In this document: in pieces, positions 21,101 to 32,260 of the stretch
Layout: each line of letters starts with the position of its first letter
How positions within the stretch are numbered: position 1 is the first letter of the stretch
Source of the DNA: Urechis unicinctus
Lineage: Eukaryota; Annelida; Polychaeta; Xenopneusta; Urechidae
Length of the DNA: 64,000 bases
Assembly (NCBI GenBank): GCA_034190875.2
Contig: CM067354.1
Coordinates: forward strand, 37,216,441-37,280,440
Direction of reading: 5' to 3'
Translations under genes and position numbers: made by a program
The notes under the pieces: model-generated
Databases searched by the model: none
Told to the model about the DNA's origin: nothing
Seen by the model: only the letters and a program-made list of their open reading frames with translations

Positions 21101-24100
21101 ATCTTTCAGTGCGTCATACATTGAGACACAAGAAATCGTGTGAGGTTTATTCCCACGAGATCTACTCCGACCGCCTCGTCATCAACGACATCTTCCGCAA
21201 CGTGCGCACGCAGAGAGAATATGCAGACTCCGATGACGTCACGATGATGACCCACTTAAGTCTGAATCGATTGGACAATCTCTTTATGACGCTGCGCCAT
21301 TGGGAAGGTTGGTAGAAATTGACATCATAGATACGACAACTTAACTCTACTTTTATTTAGTATAGTGCCCTGGGATAATAAGTTTGATGACCCTGTGAAA
21401 AAAACCTATTGAATGCACTAGCCAGCGGACATTCTACACCAAGGGCGATGTCTCTCATTGGCCGACGGAGAACAATGAAAGAGTCATAACGTACCATCGT
21501 TAAGCTGCGCCATAACTCCGTAATCCCTGCTTTCCATAGAAACCCGCTCTGCTATTTGCATATAATCCAGTTTAACGCTCCACCAATCATTAATACATTA
21601 GGGCTATTCAGCGCGTAAACAGATTACTCGGGTAGCACCTTACGATTCTACCGGGAACATGGCGGCTCGGAGCATCTGGGATGCAGCTGATCCGCTTGGT
21701 GGCGTCACATCGCCGACACCTTTATCACACATTCATGACTTCCATTGTACGAGAACATTACTTTTGGTATAGATTTAGCGTCCCTGTGGAATAAGCTATC
21801 ATAAAGACATGCCGTAAAGTCGCTCCACCCATCCGGGTAACACAGGGAGCCCTGTTAGCACATTGGATACAGTCATCACCTCGCTATTATCGTGGCGTTT
21901 AATACCCGCTTTCATTTGGTGATAATGATAAACACATAGCTTCCATCGACTGAAGTCTGCTGTGTTTCCACCAGGTCCGATCTCGGCCGCAATCTACGTG
22001 AGTGACGACGAGGTGGTGTCGCTGGTGAAGACGCTCTGCCAACAAGCTTACTCTCGCATCAACCTCAACTTTGTCATCCATTTTGTTGTACAATTCGGTG
22101 TCAGTAATTTCTTTATCTTATTTCAATATCTCATTGTAAATGCAGTTATCGACAGCGTTATATGTTCTACAATGCTCTTTCGGCTCCGCTCACCAGGAGG
22201 AGTTTTTCCCCATCAACTTGCTGAGGAACGTCGCGTTGAGAGCTGTCCAGTCTGACTTCGTCTTCCTCTCCGACGCCGACTTCGTCCCGATGCCAGGCGG
22301 ATATTACGTCATCAAGGCTCACATGCACCACCTGACCCCTTCCGTCCGCGACCACATTGTGAGCAAGTGGGCGGGACTTAAAATGATATAAATTATGTAA
22401 AAGATACATTACGGGGATGAATATTTGTTGATTAATTTTAGCATTAAGCAAAACAATGGCAAATCGGATTCGGATTCACCATTGACCCTGTTCGGCCGTG
22501 ACAGGCCATGGTGGTACCAGCCTACGACAACCTGGGTAGTGCCAGCCAATACCCGACCTCCAAGAGAACGCTGCTGAAGCAAGAAGAAGCTGGGATGATC
22601 GAGCCTTTCCAGTACAACGCTAACCTCATTTCACAACATATATGGATAGATAACGCATATTTGTTCTTATTAAAGCCTTTGTGTGGTCCAGCATAATTTA
22701 TTTTTAATACATTGTATTCTACCGTACAGTGAGCGTGAGCTATGTGTTCTATATACAGTGAGGGTAAGCTATGTGAGCAGCATGCTGTGAGCGTGAGCTA
22801 TGTGATCTGCATGCTGTGAGCTACATAGAGTGAACGTGAGCTATGTGAGCTACATGTAGTAAGCGTTAGCTATGTGAGCTGCATGCTGTGAGCTACATAT
22901 AGTGAGCGTGAACTATGCGAGCTACATGCAGTGAGCTATGTGAGCTACATGTAGTGAGCGTGAGCTATGTGAGCTGCATCCTGTGAGCTACATAAAGTGA
23001 GCGCGAGCTATGTGAGCTACATGCAGTGTGCTATGTGAGCTACATATAGTGAGCACGAGCTATGTGAGCTACATGCAGTGAGTGTGAGCTATGTGAGCTG
23101 CATGCTGCGAGCTACATGCTGTGAGCTACATATAGTGAGCGCGAGCTATGTGAGCTACATGTAGTGAGCGTGAGCTATGTGAGCTGCATGCTGTGAGCTA
23201 CATATAGTGAGCGCGAGCTATGTGAGGAACATGCAGTGAGCGTGAGCTATGTGAGCTACATAAAGTGAGCTATGTGAGCTACATGCAGTGAGTGTGAGCT
23301 ATGTGAGCTACATGTAGTGAACGTGAGCTGTGTGTGAACAGCGTTAAGAGCGTCCAGGAGGCACACGGCCCCACCAACTACACACGATGGAGATCTTCCA
23401 CCCGGCCATACAGGGTGAGAATCAACACTGCTTGACTTCCTCAACAGCTGGTATAAATTATCTGCCACGTAACGGAGTATGTATTCGTTTGTGTGTAGGT
23501 AGGGTACGGGCCCTACTACGAGCCGTACGTGGTGACGTGGAGGCATTCACTGCCGCCCTACGTCGAGGAGTTCCTGGGACGCCAGCTCAACAAAGTCACA
23601 CACATCCGCAAACTCGTGGCCAACAGGTAGGGGTTTCAGAGCCTTATGTCGTAAAAATGAACCCATGTGAAGTTGTTTAAAGAGGCTGTTCAGCCCCATA
23701 TAGGACACTCAGGGATCATTTTGTTAATACATAGCAACGTTTAACGCAGGCATAAATAATGTCATCTTTTAATTTGTGCCTCAAATTTTACTTGATCGAA
23801 AGTCATGCTGATAAATTTTCAACATTATCATTTGACTGGAAATATGATGTTCTGTTTCTGTTTAATTTAGTTGTGTCGTTTCATCGATAACGGTGCCTTA
23901 CTAAAACAATGAACCACACGAATGTTAGCTGTAAATCATTACGCGCTACATTACTTCCTCGCTATCTATTGTATACTTCCGCTTAGGTTACAAAATATAC
24001 ATTTCATCAAATCTTCACATATTAAATGCTTAAGTTGTGGGCATCATTGCAAAAAAAGGAAGAGTAATTTCCGACATCATAAATGGCGACAGCCGAAGTC

Positions 24101-24527
24101 AGGATATATTTTCAGAGACCGTAGCGCCGCGTAGCGACTGAAAGTCTGGAAACTTTAAACTTTTGGTTACCAAGGTGCGGTTGCCAAGCAGCTTGCTAGG
24201 CAACTTAGTTACAAATATGGGGCTGAGCAGTCTCTTTAATCCATCACATATGAAATGCCATGCTCAGATAATCGTTACAGTGACTGTACGCATGCGTATC
24301 ATGTATGTAGCTTCCAGTTCTGGGTGTTACCGGATGTCTACACGATCCACATGTCACATCCGGTCGACAGAGAGGTCAAGGACTACTGGGAGTGTGTGAA
24401 CGCCGTGGCTAACATGGTTATGGTCAAGATACAATCGGACGAAGCTAAAGCCAACCGGACCACAGCGCCAAATACAGGCAGCGCATCCATTGAAAACGGT
24501 GCTGCTCCCATCAAACCAGCTTCATAA
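17304..24527 (+). CDS. LARGE/B4GAT1-type glycosyltransferase (GT49 domain), complete
   Basis: Eight exons (17304-18153, 21110-21307, 21975-22099, 22197-22358, 22505-22611, 23342-23414, 23499-23626, 24311-24527) sum to 1,860 nt = 619 aa plus stop, with matching phases at every junction. Topology: short basic N-terminus (MARRRR), signal-anchor helix at about residues 24-44, a 240-residue hydrophilic stem, then a GT49 domain from about 285. Hallmarks: SLNRLDNLFMTLRHWEGPIS, AIYVSD, FFPINLLRN, the metal-binding DxD at Asp417/Asp419 in FLSDADFVPMPG, HGPTNYTRWR, YEPYVV and VYTIHMSHP. LARGE and B4GAT1 add glucuronic acid (LARGE also xylose) to the matriglycan of alpha-dystroglycan in the Golgi. This protein lacks the N-terminal GT8 domain of LARGE, so its exact donor and acceptor cannot be given. 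Met4 (GAGAATGG) has a better start context than Met1. A polyadenylation signal lies at 24832. Confidence 0.9.
18690..18990. repeat. 31-bp minisatellite in GT49 intron 1
   Basis: About ten copies with core GGCTCGTTATGACGCGCGAT and GTCTCTGGTAC. It keeps many CpGs (GACGCGCGATG), unlike the AT-rich surroundings. Confidence 0.93.
19403..20905. repeat. 41-bp minisatellite in GT49 intron 1
   Basis: About 36 copies with core AACCCATCAGAGGTTGTTTT and GTAATGGATATAATGCTGAAT. Internal slippage damages units near 19900-20000 and 20160-20200. Variants GTTATGGATGTAATG and GACAATTCATTCAG recur towards the 3' end. Confidence 0.95.
21110..21307 (+). CDS. GT49 gene exon 2
   Basis: Acceptor ATATCTTTCAG, donor GGGAAG|GTTGGT. 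Reads (V)RHTLRHKKSCEVYSHEIYS, then SLNRLDNLFMTLRHWE, phase 2 to 1. Start of the GT49 domain, where LARGE has a related LSLDRLQML..HWEGPIS block. Confidence 0.92.
21975..22099 (+). CDS. GT49 gene exon 3
   Basis: Acceptor GTTTCCACCAG. Reads GPISAAIYVSDDEVVSLVKT, then LCQQAYSRINLNFVIHFVVQ and FG. The donor TTCGGT|GTCAGT is chosen over TTCG|GTGTCA because it keeps the phase of the next exon. Confidence 0.85.
22197..22358 (+). CDS. GT49 gene exon 4 with DxD motif
   Basis: Acceptor CCGCTCACCAG, donor CACATT|GTGAGC, 54 codons. Reads EEFFPINLLRNVALRAVQSD, then FVFLSDADFVPMPGGYYVIK. SDAD is the metal and nucleotide-sugar binding DxD. Confidence 0.93.
22505..22611 (+). CDS. GT49 gene exon 5
   Basis: Acceptor GCCGTGACAG. 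Reads AMVVPAYDNLGSASQYPTSK, then RTLLKQEEAGMIEPF. The donor CCTTTCCA|GTACAA is not strong but gives the phase (2) needed by exon 6. The open frame beyond it (to 22696) is intronic. Confidence 0.82.
22725..23340. repeat. GAGCTATGTGAGCTACAT minisatellite filling GT49 intron 5
   Basis: Compound array built from GAGCTATGTGAGCTACATG and CAGTGAGCGTGAGC with alternating TGCATGCTGTGAGC. It runs into the acceptor of exon 6, so the real 3' splice site is the mutated last unit. Confidence 0.92.
23342..23414 (+). CDS. GT49 gene exon 6
   Basis: Acceptor TGTGTGAACAG, donor TACAGG|GTGAGA. Reads (H)VKSVQEAHGPTNYTRWRSS then TRPYR, matching the GHAPTNFAKWR block of LARGE. The acceptor lies at the very end of the GAGCTATGTGAGC array of intron 5. 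Confidence 0.88.
23499..23626 (+). CDS. GT49 gene exon 7
   Basis: Acceptor TTTGTGTGTAG after an 84-bp intron, donor AACAG|GTAGGG. Reads VGYGPYYEPYVVTWRHSLPP, then YVEEFLGRQLNKVTHIRKLV and AN, ending in phase 2. FEPYVV and G-x-NKVxHI are GT49 signatures. Confidence 0.92.
23681..24235. mobile_element. TTAA-flanked MITE (piggyBac-type) in GT49 intron 7
   Basis: 555-bp element with 19-bp terminal inverted repeats: left AGAGGCTGTTCAGCCCCAT, right end its reverse complement with two mismatches. TTAA is present on both outer sides (23677-23680 and 24236-24239), the target duplication typical of piggyBac elements. No transposase. A shorter, diverged relative lies at about 33764-34042 (both contain CAGGGATCATTTTGTT and AGCAGCTTGCTAG). 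Confidence 0.75.
24311..24527 (+). CDS. GT49 gene terminal exon
   Basis: Acceptor ATGTATGTAG in phase 2 to 1. Reads (S)FQFWVLPDVYTIHMSHPVD, then about 50 residues with one sequon (NRT) to the stop. VLPxxYxIHMxH is the C-terminal GT49 block. Confidence 0.9.
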
Positions 24528-24831
24528 TCACGTGATCCAACATGCGGTAACCACGTGACCGCGTGTTACCGCTCGTCATTTTTAGCAATACTCTACAACA
24601 TTTGTAATTCGTGTCATTCTGAGATGACCTTGCTGTATTTAGTTAGGTACGACTTGTGATAGGTGCGTTAGTCGAATACCTGTTGTTGCCATTATGTAAT
24701 GTATTTGTAATGAAGCTTGATATCTTCATATTATATGTATTCATGTTTGTATCGAAAACTATATTCTTTCATATGAATCCATTCCAACAGCCTGGCTTAC
24801 ATAGTATGATTGGAATGCTCAACTATTAGCA

Positions 24832-24837
24832 ATAAAT
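24832..24837 (+). other. Polyadenylation signal of GT49 gene
   Basis: AATAAA about 305 nt after the stop codon. Only candidate hexamer seen in the proximal 3' flank. Confidence 0.6.
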
Positions 24838-26390
24838 ACACAATGAATGGTGCAACTTCAGAATGATATTGAGAAAGAGCACTTCGGCAGAGTTTCAGCA
24901 GTTCAGCAGAGCTTCAGCAGTTCCATGCTTCCAACTTCAATGGTTTTATTTTGTGACATCCTTGTATCAACGAATAATACATTGCTGTTTCCAAGTTTCC
25001 AACAGTTTGCGAATTGCAGGGAAAAACTGGTTTGGGGGATTTTTTTATTTTTACGTTTGACGTTCATCGCGTCATCTTGGGCTTGATTTCATTAGGGACT
25101 GAATAGAAAAACCAAACATTCATTCCACCACACCTTACCCGTAAACCATCGACCTACCCCTAGCAGGTGTTGAAAATAAATTGCTTTCCTGTCGCACATT
25201 TTCTTGCCCTTTCTGGCAGATCAACAAGGAATTATCCCTTGATGTTCCGTAATTAGCCACAGGGGTTTGTATCACAAGGTTGGCAAGCGAAAATCTTGAG
25301 TGTTCCTCTAAGCGAACAGAACCGTACAACTGAGATTTCCTTTTGCCCACTTTATGATACGAGCCCCTGTGCCGAAACGTTGTGGTTTAGGTGTTGATGG
25401 GGACATTTCAATTCAGGGATGGTGCATCAAATCAGGGAATGATGTTGTCCTAGATCCTGACGCGAAGTATTCAATGACCGAAAAACGTATGTAATTTGAC
25501 TACACTTACCAGCACAGACCATTATGATGACAGCAATCAAGCAACAATCATAACGGTCATATTTTTGACCGATGGTCGGTGATTCACATATTGCTAATAG
25601 CAGTTGATGGCGTCATTAAAAATACCAGTATTCCGTACCCCCTTCCCCTATCCCAGTTTACATCTAATTAAAATTAACATTATATTGAGAAGTTTTGGGG
25701 TATGCCATTGGCCAGATCCTTTACCATGCGGTGACAACAATGATGGCGAATAGAGAGGTATATTCCGGGGGACAGCTGATCCCATTCGTTTTGGTTTTCA
25801 TCTAAGATAATGATGCAACAATGCGAATATGTCATTATTGTAATCTAGAGAAGATATATCTTGGGTATGGCATTTTGAGCCCAGCACACAGAATAACACG
25901 ATAAACTAAATGGAAGCAGTGGTTTGGATTGGACAGCTGGTATATTCATCATCTTATCATAGCTACGCCCAGAGGGCTCACTCTCAAAAGTACATGGACA
26001 TGCCACCTGTGTGCAGCACGCTCTTGTCAGAACGCCATGGAAATTTGTGGTATATTGGGTCACCTCAGCCAATAAGATGTCTCCATTTCATCAAAGTAAG
26101 CTGCAGTCCAATGTAGTTTTGTTGATTTCATGGAGGCGCCCATTGACTGTCGGTTTGCTGGAAATTCGCACCGCATAGCCAGTCAGAATGAACCCTCTTA
26201 AAGTAGCTTTAAGCTCTTTGTCGGATGGACCCTGTTCTGTGAAACTCCCCTGCAGAACTTGGAAGTTTGCTTCATCATATCACCAGGTGGAGAAGTTACA
26301 TAGTGTTTGTGTTATTTTCGGTGCTTTCCATTGGATTTGATGTCGCCTTTGGGGGCGTAATGCCAAACGTTCTAATTCTGGATGGGGTTA
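24838..26390. other. Gene-free stretch after GT49 gene
   Basis: No supported gene, array or transposon ends. Short open frames (to 90 codons) have no recognisable similarity. The sequence looks like old dispersed-repeat debris but I could not define an element. Confidence 0.4.
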
Positions 26391-26391
26391 T

Positions 26392-26660
26392 CACCCGGGG
26401 GGGGGGGGGGGGCACTTGGCCTTATTCTGTATAGGGGTGTGCCGCGGGACCTCGAAAACCCGTACCCAGGCTTCAAGTTCAAAATGGCCTATCCCGTGTA
26501 AAGGTATTATGCGAATGTATAACCCCTTTTGTCAAAAACATACCCCGTCGTACAAGTATGAGGCCCAAAAAACCCGTCGTACATCAAGAGGAAAAAACAT
26601 ACCCCCGTCGACATATGTACTATTTACCATTAAGTGCAACCCCCCCCCCCGGGGGTTCAT
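26392..26660. mobile_element. Small element with G-run/C-run inverted ends
   Basis: The left end has CACCC, a run of about 17 G, then CACTTGG. The right end has AAGTGCAA, a run of about 11 C, then GGGGGTT; these are inverted relative to each other. The body has repeated ACCCCGTCGTAC / ACCCGTCGTAC strings. About 270 bp, no coding capacity; looks like a MITE of a family I cannot name. Confidence 0.6.
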
Positions 26661-26829
26661 AGACGCTGGAGACTTTAAAAGGCTACAGTTCATTGTATTA
26701 TTCATTATAATCAGGCTTCATGTTATGGTCTTTGTAATGTTTAACTTTTGTAATGATAGCATGTTAATCATTGAGATATTCTATTTAATTTTCAACGTTC
26801 AAATAGTTATTGTATTATTTAACAGAAAT

Positions 26830-27110
26830 ATGATCATTGAAATTCCAAATGATTACAGTTACGCTTCGCATTAAGGTTATCATCGTAATGCTTAAAGTCA
26901 ATGTAATCGCTGCAATTGTGACCGATTATGCAATTAATGTAGCGTCCAACGTTAATTATCGTTGTAATGTTTATATTAAAGGTGATAATTGCATTGTTTA
27001 ATATCAAGGTAATCTTCTTAATGTTACACTTAAAGGTAGTTATTGTAATGTTCATCGTTAATGTAATGCTGTTAACACTATAAATATTTTTTTTGACTTT
27101 GGAACTCATT
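26830..27110. repeat. Degenerate TTAATGTAATG-type repeat
   Basis: AT-rich sequence with loosely repeated strings such as GTTATTGTAATGTT and ATCGTTAATGTAATG at irregular spacing; probably an old decayed minisatellite. Confidence 0.45.
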
Positions 27111-27230
27111 GTTATACTTTGCCTTGCTGTGCTTCAGGCTCTTGCATTATAATTTGCCTTGCTGTGCTTTAAGCTCTTGTATTCAATTTTGCTTTGCTGT
27201 GCTTCAGGCAATTGCATTAAACTTACTTTA
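27110..27230. repeat. Three copies of a ~38-bp unit
   Basis: GCTGTGCTTCAGGCTCTTGC followed by an AT-rich spacer and TTTGC(C/T)TT, three tandem copies. Confidence 0.75.
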
Positions 27231-27404
27231 CATATCAATCAGAAACAAGACATCGTTAGGATCCTGTATACCACTCAGTTGAAAGCGTTTAATCATCCGC
27301 AGTAGTGTACTGACAGAATGTAGCTTTATTTGACGACTTTAAGCAAGAAGACGGTAAGTTTTTCTATCGAAGGAAACAAATGTGAGCATTAGCTGTTCAC
27401 GAAG

Positions 27405-27690
27405 GCAGTGTAGGGTTGGTGGAAGTTTTGAAGCTTTGTTTGGTGCTAGTGTAGGGGCGATCGATTTTGTAAATCTCTGCTCGGCGCGAATGTAGGGATG
27501 ATGGAGGTTGTGAAGCTGTGTTTGGTGCTGGTGTAGGGTTGGTGAGTGTTATAAATCTGTGTTTGGTGCTGTTGTAAAAGTTGTGGATGTTGTGAATCTC
27601 CCTTTGGTGCTAGTGTAATGGGGCGGGGACGGATGTTCTTAATCTGCATGTGGTAGTTGTGTATTGGCGGTGGATGTTGTGAAGTTAACT
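27405..27690. repeat. ~45-bp minisatellite, about six diverged copies
   Basis: Imperfect tandem copies with core GTTTGGTGCTAGTGTAGGG and GGTTGTGAATCT. Confidence 0.75.
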
Positions 27691-27868
27691 TACAGATCTA
27701 ATAAATATTCATTTAATGGTTCTGGTTAATTTAGACGTGTTTTATGCATTCGAAGTAAGTAGGTGAACAAGATGGTAGGCGTACGTATTAAATTTATTCT
27801 TGATAAGAACTTACGGTTACATGCGAGTATAGAATCATTGCGTAGGTACTAAAGGTACAGTGATATAA

Positions 27869-28082
<214 letters not shown>

Positions 28083-28086
<4 letters not shown>

Positions 28087-28714
28087 TACATATGAGCTTA
28101 TTAATACTCCATCAGGCGTTTACAGATGACAACCATGTCAAACACACTCAATGCATAGCATGGAAGCAATAATACCAAACCTACACACCACTTATCAACA
28201 ACCCCAAAGTTGTGAACTCAACTTGCCCACAAGGCTTAGAGCTGTCAGCTCAAGGTAACATATTCATCAGACAGACAGGAGTATTCCTAATCTGTAGCTG
28301 GAGTACAGGGTTACCACATAAAAAAAGTCTCAAGGTATTGTTCTAGGATTACTAAGCAGTCTCCATGTGGAGCCGCTCATTACTCCGATACAGAGGTACT
28401 AGATAACCTATATTACAATAACATTCTGGCCCACTCCCTACACCCACACATAATGTGATATATCCCTCTTCTTGCAGATATTGACAGCTCAATCCCTGTC
28501 ATCTACAACGTAGTGCTTGTAGTATAGTCATCTACCCCCGCCCTATTGGAGCACCGCCGCCCTACAGCCGACCCACCCCCTGCACTATCCCGCGGTCTTT
28601 GTGGTGTCGTGTACAACCGCACCCAAGGCACATTGTAAAGCACGCTGCGTGGATGTATCCATGTTAGGTAAGCATATCTTCGAAACCCTCACCACGAAGA
28701 CCCTTTCACGTCCT
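28083..28714. other. 3' flank of Mab-21-like gene
   Basis: Unique sequence; probably includes the 3' UTR of the minus-strand gene. I saw no AATAAA on the minus strand and nothing else recognisable. Confidence 0.4.
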
Positions 28715-29947
28715 CTATGAGGCTCTGGGATGCGTCCTCTTTTTGATGATCCTCGCGACCTCCGATTGGTTGTAGAGGAGGTAGCCCACCCTAGCTCGGA
28801 GGGCAGCCACCCGCCGGGGCTCCATGTTTCCTAGTAAGTTGCAGCCCCGGAGGAAGAAATGAGGAAGGGATCTGGTGGCCAAGTGATCGTGGAGCTCTGA
28901 TAGGAGGTCCATGAAGGCGACCTCCACCGAGTCCCTCTGCCAGCGCGGGGTGTGGTCAATAGCGGAGTCGCAGCTGTGTAGGAGGGTCGTCTTGATATGG
29001 TAGGAGGTGAGGCCGTGTAAGGAGGGCTCGACCTGGATGAGGGCTTTCAGGAGCCTGAAAGCTTTGCGTCTAACTCCGCGATCTGCCGAGTCGATGCTTG
29101 ACAGGATCTGTCTCTCCTTTTCCGCGAAGGAAGCTCGCCAAAGGAGGTGTGAGGCGGGGTACTCATCGTGGGCGTAGGGTCGCGTAATGAGGTACATGCC
29201 CTCCTCGTGTACGGACGTGGCGGGGATGAGGTTTACCTGGTAGCCATCATCATGCTGAATGATGATCTGGGCCGAGTTCTGAGCCATTACAAACGGCAGA
29301 ACCTTAGCATGGGGGTGGACTCTGAGGGTCCTCCCGACCAGGCCGTGAGTGAGTCTGGCCACGGCCATGGAGGAAAGATGGAGGGAGTCATCGGATCGAC
29401 CGTACCGGAACGGATCCGGAGGCTCTCCGGGATCATCCTTGTGGCGCTTTAGAGGAAGCACGAAGTATCCCGATTCAGTCGATTCCGCTTTGGTCTTTTG
29501 TCGGTCAAACATAATAAATACGTCCATCTTGGTCGGGCTTATGACATGGGAATCGTCGAACGTACTGCCTGCGTATCGCACGCCTTGGATCTTCAGTCCT
29601 GAAGAAATCGCGAGTTTAGAGATTTTCGGTAAAATGTAGCTGACGAGTTCTTTACAGCTGGAAATAGCATCTGCTAGTATGTGGTCTGGAATAGCGACCA
29701 CATTATGGTAGAACTCATCGAGAGCGTCCGAGAGGTCGCTATGTAATCCCACGGTGGTTTTTTCGCGAGTTATGCGACGCGGGGATTCTACTAAACAATT
29801 GTCAGCGAATATATCGCGGTTTGTCAATGAGGTAGTTTTTGCGACACTTCCCGATGTCTTCTTGGAGGGCTTTTTCCGATGCGTGGATGCTTGTGGTTGT
29901 GCCTTTTGCGCATGCGCTTTGCTGTAGTTGATAGTAACGGAAGCCAT
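28715..29947 (-). CDS. Mab-21-domain (cGAS-fold) protein, intronless, probable pseudoenzyme
   Basis: Single-exon frame of 410 codons with start context AACATGG. Residues 1-50 are basic and low complexity. The nucleotidyltransferase-like part has the GS loop at Gly127-Ser128 (YAGSTFDD) and SPTKMDVFIMF at 137-147. The C-terminal helical part has LTSYHIKTTLLH (313-324) and LPHFFLRGCNLL (361-372), hallmark Mab-21 blocks. Active cGAS-like receptors use Glu-x-Asp in the strand after the GS loop and a third Asp later. Here the pair reads Lys140-Met-Asp142, and the candidate third site reads Asn239 (YQVNLIPA), so catalysis is unlikely. Related families with inert domains include Mab-21, ITPRIP and TMEM102, so the role may be structural or ligand sensing. 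Motif positions are aligned by eye. The minus-strand codon usage is GC-rich compared with the flanks, as for a real gene. Confidence 0.85.
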   Translation of the reverse strand: MASVTINYSKAHAQKAQPQASTHRKKPSKKTSGSVAKTTSLTNRDIFADNCLVESPRRITREKTTVGLHSDLSDALDEFYHNVVAIPDHILADAISSCKELVSYILPKISKLAISSGLKIQGVRYAGSTFDDSHVISPTKMDVFIMFDRQKTKAESTESGYFVLPLKRHKDDPGEPPDPFRYGRSDDSLHLSSMAVARLTHGLVGRTLRVHPHAKVLPFVMAQNSAQIIIQHDDGYQVNLIPATSVHEEGMYLITRPYAHDEYPASHLLWRASFAEKERQILSSIDSADRGVRRKAFRLLKALIQVEPSLHGLTSYHIKTTLLHSCDSAIDHTPRWQRDSVEVAFMDLLSELHDHLATRSLPHFFLRGCNLLGNMEPRRVAALRARVGYLLYNQSEVARIIKKRTHPRAS

Positions 29948-30059
29948 GTTGCCTTCGTGGTCACATGATTAATAGAGAAAGTGACATCACCTACACGAGC
30001 ACACCATTAAATATCAATCCCGGGAGCCGTTACATTTTATAATGCAAGTCAGTCACACC

Positions 30060-30590
<531 letters not shown>

Positions 30591-30629
30591 CAGAGAGACA
30601 GAACTGAGTAACTTATCAATAATCATCAA

Positions 30630-31690
30630 TTATCTATAATTGATGATCTAGACAGCTTCAAGTGTTTGTCGTCATTAACGTACATAGCTACTTACGCTAG
30701 TTATATAACCAGTTCATCCACGCATGTCGACCCACACGTAGCTTGAACCTTTCCCATTGAGCATCCACGCTGCTATTGGTAGCCAGCTAGGGCGGTACAT
30801 TCCCAGTTGGACTCGCGACTTGACTCGCTAATAACCCCATACACACGAACGGTATTCCCCTGAACCGCTTAACCCGGATTACAACAATAAGAGGCGGCCA
30901 AAACGTTACAACTACACGAACACTCACACAGCGTGTCCAGGCAATAGTAGTGACCATGGGCAGCCAATGTATTCAACTTCACCAATAATCCATGCGCTTT
31001 GACTTACCTCAGCCCTTCTGCTCAGAGGAAAGTTCCAACAGCCAGCCATCACAACAGACCAACGACCTCAGACAGCAATTCCGCGCCTCATTCAGACAAC
31101 TTGCCAAGAACTGCGGGAGGTCGTTTTCCCCATCTGTGATGAGTCGCGGTTTAGAGATCACCTGTGCGCGCTAATGACGGGATCTAATCGTGGTGCGGAT
31201 CCAATCCTTGTCGAGTCATGGCACCCACAAACGGGGCACTACCAGCACTTCTCAATGCAAGCGGCTCTGTAAGAAAGAAAACATTAGACTGACCCTTGCG
31301 CCTCTCAGCTGTGTTGGGCTGTTACACGGCGGTAACTTATTGGATTTTGGATGAAAGTTGGTACGAGTGGTGTGGGGTGGATTAGTTTGGAGGGTGTAGG
31401 GGTGGCGGGTTGGGCTGAGTGGGGTAGGGTGGGGTGGTGGTGGGGGCTGGTATGTTGTGTGAGGCGCGGTGTGGGTCGATGACGTGTGACCTTAATGTCA
31501 ACACACTTGGTAAACTCGAGCTGCGCTACAATGGCGTGTGATTCCTGTGAATGTAGGTCTTATCGGCGCTGTTACGATAGCAGCTTCATCGCGCTCACGA
31601 TTCAATCATAACAGATCTCATCCTGCAGATATCGATTCCGACATAATCAGATGCCTTTCATGGCGGTGTCATGAACAGAAAGTTGACGGG
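30630..31690. other. Unique intergenic sequence
   Basis: G-rich stretch GGTGGGGTGG at about 31370-31450; otherwise nothing recognised. A 60-codon frame at 30992 has no recognisable similarity. Confidence 0.4.
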
Positions 31691-32260
31691 AAGGGACACA
31701 GCTCCACGAAGGGGCCGGTATCACAACTCCACATGGGGCCGGTAACACAGCTCCACATGGGGCCAGTATCACAGCTCCACACGGGGCTTGTATCACAGTT
31801 CCACACGGGGGCTTGTATCACATCTCCACACGGGGCTTGTATCACAGCTCCACACGGGGCCGGTATCACAGCTCCACACGGGGCTTGTATCACAGCTCCA
31901 TACGGGGCTTGTATCACAGCTCCATACGGGGCTTGTATCACAGCTTCACATGGGGCCGGCATATCAGCTCCATATGGGCCTTTATTATAACTGACATCAC
32001 AACTCCACACAGGGCCGGTATCACAACTCCACACAGGGCCGGTATCACAACTCCACACAGGGCCGGTATCACAACTCCACGAGGGGCCGGTATCACAACT
32101 CCACGAGGGGCCGGTATCACAGCTCCACGAGGGCCCGGTATCATAGCTCAACGAGGGGCCGGTCTTACAACTCCACGAGGGGCCGGTATTACAGCTCCAC
32201 GAGGGGCCGGTATCACAGCTCCACGAGGGGCCGGTATTACACTTCCACGCGGACCGGTAT
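31690..32260. repeat. 24-bp minisatellite
   Basis: About 23 copies with core GGTATCACAGCTCCAC and flanking GAGGGGCC. It changes along its length from ACGGGGCTTG to ACAGGGCCGG to GAGGGGCCGG types. A 24-bp period keeps frames open on both strands. Confidence 0.95.

Noticed and set aside
29168-29639. Two plus-strand frames of about 95 codons
   Set aside because: Antisense shadows of the Mab-21-like gene.
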